A stretch of DNA of 64,000 bases, from the NCBI GenBank assembly GCA_017526785.1, contig JAFXQV010000009.1, forward strand, positions 1 through 64,000, in the 5' to 3' direction. Each line of letters begins with the position of its first letter. The first letter of the stretch is position 1. A program made the translations under genes and the position numbers. Below are positions 56,991-64,000 of this stretch, piece after piece. The notes beneath the pieces were generated by a model. That model was not told the origin of the DNA. It was given only the letters and a program-made list of their open reading frames with translations, and did no database searches. The stretch comes from Oscillibacter sp. Lineage in GTDB: Bacteria; Bacillota; Clostridia; Oscillospirales; Oscillospiraceae.

Positions 56991-57559
56991 GCGAGGGCGG
57001 CATCGCTGGAAGCGCGGCGTATTACCGGGTGGAAATTATCGCAAAACTGTTCAATCTGACCGTGCGCCGCATTCAACAGCTCACGCAGGACGGCGTTCTT
57101 CCTACCGTGGAAACCCCGGAGGGGAGACGGTACGACCTTGTGCCGACTATCCAGCGATACGTTCAGTATCTTTCCGACAAAGCATACGGAAAGAACCATT
57201 CCGAAAAGGAACTGGAATTGAAGGAACAGAAAATGAGAGCGGAAATCGCCCTCAAGGAATCGCAGGGGGAGCTTCACCGACTCAAGACGGACATCGCGTC
57301 GGGGCGGTACATTTCCGTGGAGGAGGTCACGGTAGACTACGAGAAATTCTTCCTGACCTTCAAAAAATTCGCGCTGGCTCTCCCCGCAAGGCTGACGGAC
57401 ATGGTCAGCGCGAATATGGACCCGCTGGAAGCGCGGCGTACCGAGCGGGAAATTCAAGGGGAGGTCAACCAGCTCTTGACCGCCTTCGTTGTGGCCGGAA
57501 TCACGGAAAAAGACCTGAAGAAAGGCAAGGCCGCCCATGGCAAGGGTAACAAGGGGTAA
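56987..57559 (+). CDS. Terminase small subunit (Nu1-like)
   Basis: A 190-residue protein with an N-terminal MerR-like winged helix (AKLFNLTVRRIQQLTQDGVLP) that would bind the packaging site, then a long helical part with KELELKEQKMRAEIALKESQGEL. The layout resembles lambda Nu1. It overlaps the large subunit gene by 23 bases. Confidence 0.85.
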   Translation: MSEGGIAGSAAYYRVEIIAKLFNLTVRRIQQLTQDGVLPTVETPEGRRYDLVPTIQRYVQYLSDKAYGKNHSEKELELKEQKMRAEIALKESQGELHRLKTDIASGRYISVEEVTVDYEKFFLTFKKFALALPARLTDMVSANMDPLEARRTEREIQGEVNQLLTAFVVAGITEKDLKKGKAAHGKGNKG

Positions 57560-59390
57560 GGCGCGGAGATTCCGAAAATTTCTGGTGACGCCGTACCAGA
57601 AAGAAGCTCTCGCGTTATTGAAACCCCCGGAGAATATCACGGTATCCGAATGGGCGGAGAAATACCGCGTTCTGGATTCCAAGACATCCGCCACCCCCGG
57701 CCCGTGGCGGAACGATAAGACGCCGTATCTTGTAGGCGTCATGGATGAGCTGTGCAGTCCCGATACGGAAGAAATCATCTTTGTGAAACCCGCGCAGGTG
57801 GGCGGAACGGAAGCCCTGCTCAATATGATGGGCTACGCAATCCAGCAAGACCCGTCCCCTATCATGGCGGTTTACCCTTCGGACATCCTCGGCGCAAGCG
57901 TCGTAGCGAACCGTATACGCCCCATGATTTACGCCGCCCCTACTCTCCGGGAGCGTTACCATGAGATGGGAAGCTCCATATCGGAGCTTCAGTTTGACGG
58001 AATGTACATCAACATCGTGGGGAGCAACAGCCCCTCCCAGCTTGCCAGCAAGCCCATCCGGTTTCTGTTTTTGGATGAGGTGGACAAGTACCCCGGCGCA
58101 AGCAAAAAAGAGGCTGACCCCATATCGCTGGCGCGGGAACGAACCAAGACCTTCCGCAACCGCAAAATCTATGTTACCAGCACACCCACGCTAAAGATAG
58201 GCCACATTTGGAAAGCCCTTGAAGAAGCTGACCAAGTGCGGCATTTTTTCGTCCCCTGCCCCCATTGCGGAAAGTTTATAGAATTAAAGTGGGCACAGGT
58301 GAAGTTTCCCGACGAGGGCATGAGCTACGCGGACAGGGCGGAATTTGCCGTGTACGTCTGTCAGGAATGCGGAGCGATTATCACCGACCAGCACAAGCCG
58401 CGAATGTTGCGCTACGGCGAATGGCGCACGGTTCAGGAAAACACGAAATACAGTCGGAAAGTGGCCTTCTGGATTAACACGCTCTATTCTCCGTTCGTGC
58501 GCTTTTCGGAGATTGCCAAAGAATTTCTGAAAAGCAAGGATGACCCCGACGCTTTCCAGAATTTCACCAACTCATGGCTCGCGGAGCCGTGGGAGGATAC
58601 CAAGCTCAAAACCAACGCCGACACTGTGATGGACAGGCAGACGGAAACCGCGCAATACCTTGTGCCGCCGTGGGCGAAGCTCCTGACGGCTGGCGTGGAC
58701 GTTCAGGAGACAAGCGTCTACTGGACAATCCGCGCATGGGGAGACTACTGGACTTCGCAGAATATCGCGCACGGACAAGCCCTCTCTTTCCGGGAAATCG
58801 AACATATTATGAACCTTAAGTACAGCCGGGACGGGGAAGGAAATCCGCTGGTGGTGTCGCTGGCCTTGATAGACAGCGGCGACAATACCGATTCCGTTTA
58901 TGACTTCTGCGCCAACAATTCCGACTGGGCCGCCCCCAGCAAAGGCGCGTCCCACGCGATGGACACGCACTACAGAGTGACCAAGGTCAACAAGCCGGAC
59001 AGCAAAGCCTACGGAATCCCGCTGATTCTAATTGACACTGGGAAATACAAGGACATGATAGCGGCCCGGATGAAGCGCAAAAACGGAAACGGGAGCTGGA
59101 TGGTATACCAAGGATGTGACCGGGAGTACGCCGAACAGGTCACAGCGGAACACAAAGTTAATGTCAAATCGGGAACGCGCACGGTTCAGGAATGGGTTTT
59201 GAAAACTTCCCACGCCGATAACCACTATCTGGACTGCGAGGTTTACGCCATGTGCGCCGCCGATATGCTCGGAGCGCGGACATTCCATTTAGACGCCGTG
59301 GAGATAGAGCCGCGAAAAGAGGCCAAAGAGCCGCCGACGCCGGAGGAAAACTGGATAGGCCAGAACGAAGGATGGCTACAGGGGGAGTGA
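57537..59390 (+). CDS. Terminase large subunit, GpA family
   Basis: A 617-residue DNA packaging motor. The ATPase part carries PAQVGGTEALLNMMGY in place of a classical P-loop, as in GpA proteins, and Walker B FLFLDEVDKYP. A zinc-like FVPCPHCGKF motif and the C-terminal nuclease domain (TAGVDVQETSVYW, IDSGDNTDSVYDF) follow. It cuts and pumps DNA into the head. Length is normal. Confidence 0.95.
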   Translation: MARVTRGKARRFRKFLVTPYQKEALALLKPPENITVSEWAEKYRVLDSKTSATPGPWRNDKTPYLVGVMDELCSPDTEEIIFVKPAQVGGTEALLNMMGYAIQQDPSPIMAVYPSDILGASVVANRIRPMIYAAPTLRERYHEMGSSISELQFDGMYINIVGSNSPSQLASKPIRFLFLDEVDKYPGASKKEADPISLARERTKTFRNRKIYVTSTPTLKIGHIWKALEEADQVRHFFVPCPHCGKFIELKWAQVKFPDEGMSYADRAEFAVYVCQECGAIITDQHKPRMLRYGEWRTVQENTKYSRKVAFWINTLYSPFVRFSEIAKEFLKSKDDPDAFQNFTNSWLAEPWEDTKLKTNADTVMDRQTETAQYLVPPWAKLLTAGVDVQETSVYWTIRAWGDYWTSQNIAHGQALSFREIEHIMNLKYSRDGEGNPLVVSLALIDSGDNTDSVYDFCANNSDWAAPSKGASHAMDTHYRVTKVNKPDSKAYGIPLILIDTGKYKDMIAARMKRKNGNGSWMVYQGCDREYAEQVTAEHKVNVKSGTRTVQEWVLKTSHADNHYLDCEVYAMCAADMLGARTFHLDAVEIEPRKEAKEPPTPEENWIGQNEGWLQGE

Positions 59391-59393
59391 CGA

Positions 59394-59627
59394 ATGGCGA
59401 ACGATAACAGCGAATACACCGTGGCGCGGCGGCTTCTGGAAGTCAACAAGGCCATTGAAGCCGTTCTCCTTGGAGGACAGGCCGTCAAAATCGGAAGCCG
59501 GACAGTAACAAGAGCCGACCTGAAACAGCTTCGCGCCATGCGGGACGAATTAGAGGCGCAAATCGCCGCCGCCACGCCCTCCCCGCTTATGCCGGACACT
59601 TACGTGGCCTTCTTTGACGGGAGGTGA
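59394..59627 (+). CDS. Head-tail joining protein, gpW-like
   Basis: A 77-residue protein whose helical N-terminus and RTVTRADLKQLRAMRDELEAQI segment resemble small gpW/DUF6148 proteins encoded between terminase and portal genes. It probably helps to close the head. Three bases separate it from the terminase gene. Confidence 0.75.
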   Translation: MANDNSEYTVARRLLEVNKAIEAVLLGGQAVKIGSRTVTRADLKQLRAMRDELEAQIAAATPSPLMPDTYVAFFDGR

Positions 59628-59633
59628 GAGCGC

Positions 59634-61190
59634 GTGAACTGGTTAGACAAATTCATCGGATGGTTTAACCCAGAGGCGGCGTTCAGGCGGGAGGCGTGGC
59701 GTCAGGCCATGGACGAACAGCGCAACTACGACGCCGGAAGCCATAGCCGTATCAACAGCAACTGGAGAGCGGTCAACCAGAGCGCGGAATACACAGACCG
59801 CTACTATCGGGACATCGTCCGCGCCCGTGCGCGGGACTTGGAGCGCAACAGCGACTTGATGAACTCCGTGGTCGGCCCCTTCGTGCGGAACGTGGTCGGC
59901 AAAGGCTTTGTGCTTCAGGCGGAAACCGGGAACGATGAGCTGAACGAACAAATCGAAAAGCTCTGGAAGGTCTGGTGCAAGCCCCGGAACTGCGACGTGA
60001 CCGGAACGCAAAGCCTCAACCAGCTTCTTAGGATGGCCGTCCGGCGCAAAAAGGTGGACGGCGGCATTCTCTTTGTAAAATGCTATACCGGCGGCGGCGT
60101 CCTTCCGTTCAAACTTCAGATGATAGAGGTTGACGAACTGGACGCCTCGCAGGTAACGCCAAAACATAAGGGAAATCACGTCGTGGGAGGAATCGAATAC
60201 AACCGCTGGAACACCCCGGTCGGCTATTGGATTAAGCAATACGAAATTGACGGCATGAGCGTGATGGAGCCGACATACCGCAAGGCGCAGGATGTCATTT
60301 TTTACTTTTCCAAACGCCGCCCGTCCCAGTTACGGGAGATGTCGGACGTTGCCCAAACCATTACCCGTATCCGGGACGCAAACGAATTTATATCTGCCGT
60401 CAGTTTGAAACAGCGAATAGAGGCTTGCTTGTCCGTTTTTGTCAAGAAGCAGAATCCCACAAGCGGCCTCGGCAGAGCGGGAACCGCTGACCCGCACAAG
60501 AAAACCTACGACGGGAAAATGCTAACCCCCGGCATGATTTCGGAACTGAATCCGGGGGATGATGTCATTACCATTAACCCGCAGGGACAGGCCACCGACG
60601 CCGCCAGTTTTATCAAGCTCCTGCAACGCATGATAGGAGCCGGACAGGGCGTCAGCTACGAGGCCACGTCCAGAGACATGAGCCAAGCCAACTACTCAAG
60701 CGCAAGGCAGGGATTGATTGAGGACAGCATGACATACGCGGAAGAGGATGAGCTTCTGGCGGATGTCATGGACGAAATCTACGAGACGTTCCTGATTTCC
60801 GCCGTGCTTGCCGGGGAGGTTTCCATACCGGGTTTCTGGGAAAACAAGGACGCCTATTTTCCGCACCGCTTCGAGAAGCCGCCCAAAGACTGGATAGACC
60901 CCGTGAAAGAAGTGACGGCAACTAAGCTGGCGCTTCAGACAGGGCAAAAGACATTCAAACAGATAGCCGCCGAAAATGGAAGCGATTGGAGAAAACAAAT
61001 CGCGGATATATGCGAATCGCTGATGTATGCAAAAGAAAACTTCGGCGTGGACTTGGGAGGTGTTATCCTTGGACAAACGCAAGCGACCGGACTGTACGGC
61101 GGGGAGCCTCCTTCCGATGAGGACAGTGCTGCCAACGCCGGGAACGGGGAGCCTCCCGATGACAAGAGCGGCGACGCCGGGACAGAATGA
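59634..61190 (+). CDS. Portal protein, lambda family
   Basis: A 518-residue portal protein of the lambda gpB type, the dodecameric ring through which DNA passes. Family features are SRINSNWRAVNQSAEYTDRYYRDIVRARARDLERN, GKGFVLQAETG, and ATSRDMSQANYSSARQGL. The GTG start has GGGAGG upstream. The end overlaps the protease-capsid gene. Confidence 0.94.
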   Translation: MNWLDKFIGWFNPEAAFRREAWRQAMDEQRNYDAGSHSRINSNWRAVNQSAEYTDRYYRDIVRARARDLERNSDLMNSVVGPFVRNVVGKGFVLQAETGNDELNEQIEKLWKVWCKPRNCDVTGTQSLNQLLRMAVRRKKVDGGILFVKCYTGGGVLPFKLQMIEVDELDASQVTPKHKGNHVVGGIEYNRWNTPVGYWIKQYEIDGMSVMEPTYRKAQDVIFYFSKRRPSQLREMSDVAQTITRIRDANEFISAVSLKQRIEACLSVFVKKQNPTSGLGRAGTADPHKKTYDGKMLTPGMISELNPGDDVITINPQGQATDAASFIKLLQRMIGAGQGVSYEATSRDMSQANYSSARQGLIEDSMTYAEEDELLADVMDEIYETFLISAVLAGEVSIPGFWENKDAYFPHRFEKPPKDWIDPVKEVTATKLALQTGQKTFKQIAAENGSDWRKQIADICESLMYAKENFGVDLGGVILGQTQATGLYGGEPPSDEDSAANAGNGEPPDDKSGDAGTE

Positions 61191-63315
61191 CTTTCTGCGC
61201 ACCTTCGCCGACGCCAACCTTCAGCGTATGGAGGGCGACGGCAACGAGCGGAAATTTACGCTCTCTTTTTCTTCGGAAGCTCCGTATGACCGCCCGTTCT
61301 TCGGGAGGGAAATTCTTGACCATTCCCCGGAGGCCGTGGACTTGACCCGCCTGAACGCAATCGGGACGCTCCTGTTCAACCATAACCGGGACGCCGTGGT
61401 CGGCAAGATTCTGAGGGCTTGGATTGAAGAGAATCGCGGTCACGCGGAGGTCGAGTTTGACCCGGACGAACAGTCCGAAACCATTTACCGGAAAGTGAAG
61501 GGCGGGACGCTGAAAGGCGTTTCTATCGGATACAAAGTGGACGCCATAGAAGAAGTGCGGGAAGGAAAAGCAAGCACGGACGGACGCTTTACAGGCCCGT
61601 GCGTCATTGCGCGAAAATGGCAACCCTACGAAATTTCCATTGTATCCGTACCCGCAGATGATACGGTCGGCGTCGGGAGGTCGGCTGATTTTCCCGGAAG
61701 CGCCCCGCCCGTCACGCAAAAAAACAAAGGGGGAAACAACGCTATGAACGATAAGCAAACCCGGCTCGCGGAAAACATGGCGCGTCAAAAGACGCTAACC
61801 GAAACCGCCGCGAACGAAAACCGCGCCATGTCCTACGGGGAACAGGCCGAATACGACGCCCTGCAACGGGACATCGACGCGCTGATTTCGGAAATCGCGG
61901 CGGGACAGTCCGCGCAGAGGACACAGCCGGACAGCGCCGTCCCGGATGCCCAGCCTCCCGCCGCCGCTCCCGACGAACCCCAGACGGACGGCGTACAAAG
62001 GGCGATTGAGGCGGAGCGTCGCCGCGTCGCCGATATTACCGCCCTGTGCCGCCAGTTTGAGGTTGACCCGTTCGAGCATATCCGGGAAGGCCGGGACATG
62101 AACCAAGTCCGCGCCTTGATTCTGGACAAGCTGGCGCGGGAACATCCGCCCATCGGGAGTGGCGTCCGCGTGGAGGACACCGGGGAAAACGACTTCCGAC
62201 GCGATGCTTCCGACGCGCTCACGCTTCGGAGCGGACGCGTTGCCGTGGAACAGCCCAGCGACGGCGCAAGACAGCTCTCGTCCATGAGCCTCCGCGACCT
62301 CGCCATTGAGTGCCTGAGCCGGGAAGGGCGCAGCGCGAATGACCTTCTGCGCATGAACCCGGATGACCTGTACGTGGAGCTGACCCGTCAGTTCTATAAC
62401 CCCACGGCGGCGTTCCCGGCGATTCTTGACCAGACCATCCGCAAGAGCATCGTCCATCTTTACAACCGCGTTCCTACCACGTTCCAGAGAATCACGACCA
62501 AGGGCAGTCTGAAGGATTTCAAACAGACGGCTGACCATGAGTACGTCATCGGCGGCGTGGGAGATTTCCTACTGGTGCCGGAGAACGGGGAAATCAAGCC
62601 GGACAGCCCCCGGACGGAAATGCTCCCGCAACGCAAGCTGGACACCTACGGGAAGCAATTCAGCATGACCCGTCAGGCGTTCATCAACGACGACATCGGC
62701 TTCTTAACGGAGGTTCCCGGCCTCTACGCAACCGCCGCCAAAAAGACCATCGACAAACAGGTGTACAAGCTCCTGTTCGACGGCAAGACCCGGAAAATCT
62801 TTGACGATAAGCCCCTGTTTGACAAAAACACCTACCACAAAAACCTCGCCGCCACGGACGCCGCTCCCACAGCCGCCGCCATCCAGAAAATGATTCTCCA
62901 GATGCAGAGGCAGACGGACCCCTTCGGCGACGCCATCTACATGACGCCCTCGCTTATCTTGGTAGGCGTCGGGTATGAGTTTGACCTCGCCGTGATTTTC
63001 CATTCCGCGCAGGTGGTCGGCTCCAACAACAACGACATCAACCCGCTGTATAATTATCCCCTTGAGATTGTGCAGTCCCCGCTTTTGAACGCCATGACCG
63101 CAAGCGGCGCGAAAACCCCGTGGTTCATGTTCGCCGACACCGCGAGCGCAAAGGGCATTCAGGTGGACTACCTGAACGGACAGGAAACGCCTACCGTGCG
63201 CCGGATGGAAACGCCCGGTCAGCTCGGCTTCGTCTGGGATATTTACCTCGACTGGGGTATCAGCGTCCGCGACTGGCGCGGAATCTACCGCAACGACGGC
63301 GCGGTAATTGAGTGA
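61159..63315 (+). CDS. Prohead protease fused to major capsid protein
   Basis: A 718-residue fusion. Residues about 10-190 are a prohead protease: His in LLFNHNRDAVVGKI, Ser in LKGVSIGYKVD and YEISIVSVPADD. A linker of charged helices and a Pro/Ala-rich stretch, likely the scaffold, follows. The final 380 residues are an HK97-type capsid protein (NRVPTTFQRITTKGSLKDF, VIGGVGDFLLVPENGEIK, LDTYGKQFSMTRQAFINDD). The start is chosen for GGGGAG 7 bases before ATG, inside the portal gene. Confidence 0.9.
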   Translation: MTRAATPGQNDFLRTFADANLQRMEGDGNERKFTLSFSSEAPYDRPFFGREILDHSPEAVDLTRLNAIGTLLFNHNRDAVVGKILRAWIEENRGHAEVEFDPDEQSETIYRKVKGGTLKGVSIGYKVDAIEEVREGKASTDGRFTGPCVIARKWQPYEISIVSVPADDTVGVGRSADFPGSAPPVTQKNKGGNNAMNDKQTRLAENMARQKTLTETAANENRAMSYGEQAEYDALQRDIDALISEIAAGQSAQRTQPDSAVPDAQPPAAAPDEPQTDGVQRAIEAERRRVADITALCRQFEVDPFEHIREGRDMNQVRALILDKLAREHPPIGSGVRVEDTGENDFRRDASDALTLRSGRVAVEQPSDGARQLSSMSLRDLAIECLSREGRSANDLLRMNPDDLYVELTRQFYNPTAAFPAILDQTIRKSIVHLYNRVPTTFQRITTKGSLKDFKQTADHEYVIGGVGDFLLVPENGEIKPDSPRTEMLPQRKLDTYGKQFSMTRQAFINDDIGFLTEVPGLYATAAKKTIDKQVYKLLFDGKTRKIFDDKPLFDKNTYHKNLAATDAAPTAAAIQKMILQMQRQTDPFGDAIYMTPSLILVGVGYEFDLAVIFHSAQVVGSNNNDINPLYNYPLEIVQSPLLNAMTASGAKTPWFMFADTASAKGIQVDYLNGQETPTVRRMETPGQLGFVWDIYLDWGISVRDWRGIYRNDGAVIE

Positions 63316-63340
63316 TTTTCGGAAGGGAAGTGACAAAGAT

Positions 63341-63676
63341 ATGGCAACCGCAACGTATGTCCAGCGCGGGGAATCGCTGGACTACACAAACGCAACCGAT
63401 GAGACTATCCCCCATAACACGGTTGTCGCCATCGGAACCCGAATCGGCGTAACCGGATGTGAGATTCCGCCCGGTCAGGTCGGAAGCCTCCATGTGGTCG
63501 GCGCGTTCCGCATCGCAAAGACCGGAAGCGCTGCCATTGACATGGGGCAGACCGTCTATTTTGACGGGACGGGAATCACAGGGACAGCGTCCGGAGACAC
63601 CGCCATCGCCGCAGGATACGCCGCCGCCCCCGCCGCCGCGTCCGACACGGAAATTCTGGTGAAAATCAATGCCTGA
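63341..63676 (+). CDS. DUF2190 capsid decoration-like protein
   Basis: A 111-residue beta-rich protein: ATYVQRGESLDYTNATDETIPHNTVV, then PPGQVGSLHVVGAFRIAK and a tail ILVKINA. DUF2190 proteins are small head proteins encoded next to the capsid gene and probably decorate the capsid. GGAAGGGA precedes the ATG. Confidence 0.88.
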   Translation: MATATYVQRGESLDYTNATDETIPHNTVVAIGTRIGVTGCEIPPGQVGSLHVVGAFRIAKTGSAAIDMGQTVYFDGTGITGTASGDTAIAAGYAAAPAAASDTEILVKINA

Positions 63677-63817
63677 AGGCGGCGAACGCCCCGAATGCGC
63701 CGGAACGCTCCCGCCGATTCCCGGCCAATGGGGAACCGCCGTAGGCGGGGAATGCGCGGGAAATAACCTTGTGGGAAGGATACCGATAACGCCGCAAAGA
63801 CAAAGGGGGAAAAGGCC

Positions 63818-64000
63818 ATGGACATCCCCGGCTTCAAAGACATCTGCCACGCCGACATAACCCGCTCGTTCCTTGACCCGGAGGTATTCGGGGAGGAACA
63901 CACGATAAACGGAAAGACCATGGTTGTCGTGCTTGACGATATGGAAAATATCGAGCGGGAAAAAAGAATGCAGTCCCACATGGACGGCATCTACGTCAGG
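63818..64000 (+). CDS. Head-tail joining protein, partial at window end
   Basis: The frame starts MDIPGFKDICHADITRSFLD and runs 61 codons to the end of the window without a stop. The pattern FGEEHTINGKTMVVVLDD resembles lambda FII-like head-tail attachment proteins. GGGGGAAAAGG precedes the ATG. The product is truncated only by the window. Confidence 0.75.
   Translation, partial: MDIPGFKDICHADITRSFLDPEVFGEEHTINGKTMVVVLDDMENIEREKRMQSHMDGIYVR

Noticed and set aside
63669-63860. Open frame between the decoration and head-tail genes
   Set aside because: It overlaps both neighbours, has no ribosome site and has a Pro/Gly-rich composition typical of non-coding GC-rich DNA.

Overview
The window is high-GC chromosomal DNA of a Firmicutes bacterium. 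The run dnaA, oriC, dnaN, yaaA (S4 domain), recF, remB is the Gram-positive replication-origin order. Strong AGGAGG-type ribosome sites, TTGACA/TATAAT promoters with 17-base spacers, an S-layer-homology protein, HPr with a Ser46-type site, and a DUF4830-like protein all fit a clostridial lineage. A high-GC gut clostridium of the Oscillospirales is my best guess; that is inference.

Layout. 0.2-1.1 kb holds an antitoxin/PIN-toxin operon. 1.2-4.6 kb is a large S-layer-homology protein with a 250-base leader. 5.2-11.4 kb is the origin region, with a dense DnaA-box cluster ending in a TAC-trinucleotide unwinding element, further DnaA boxes at the yaaA-recF promoter, and a 92-bp direct repeat behind recF. 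rpmH/rnpA and gyrB, usual neighbours, are absent. 11.6-20.2 kb carries higBA, cysK, a Uma2-yjdF pair, a pseudouridine synthase, a CdaR-like regulator, a DpnII-type restriction-modification pair next to trmO, and a repeat-rich lipoprotein. 20.4-24 kb has HPr, a DHH phosphoesterase and uvrC. 24-28.2 kb is a defence-like cluster: a NACHT NTPase with pentapeptide repeats, a lone MNT nucleotidyltransferase, an unknown helical protein and an MNT-HEPN pair. 28.3-34.4 kb has pta, a VTC/DUF4956/metallo-hydrolase operon and a two-component system.

From 34.57 kb to the end is a prophage, integrated at a tRNA-Pro(GGG) gene whose 3' half remains as the left attachment remnant; the right end lies outside the window. 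Order: integrase, small-RNA candidate, lipoprotein, divergent repressors, excisionase-like protein, small early genes, a SNF2 helicase split by a PAPS-reductase-like gene and an HNH endonuclease, a C5 cytosine methyltransferase with a second long gene overprinted in another frame, a protein with an SSB-like tail, a DUF927 primase-helicase, an iteron-like candidate phage origin, HD/YopX/VRR-NUC genes, a DUF1492 regulator, a helically phased 10-bp repeat array upstream of the late promoter, then a ParB-methyltransferase, terminase, lambda-type portal, protease-capsid fusion and decoration and head-tail genes.

The points most worth following are the overprinted methyltransferase, the NACHT-pentapeptide defence cluster, the split helicase, the iteron array, the phased promoter repeats and the integrase-proximal RNA. 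No rRNA gene, complete tRNA gene, insertion sequence or CRISPR array was recognised.
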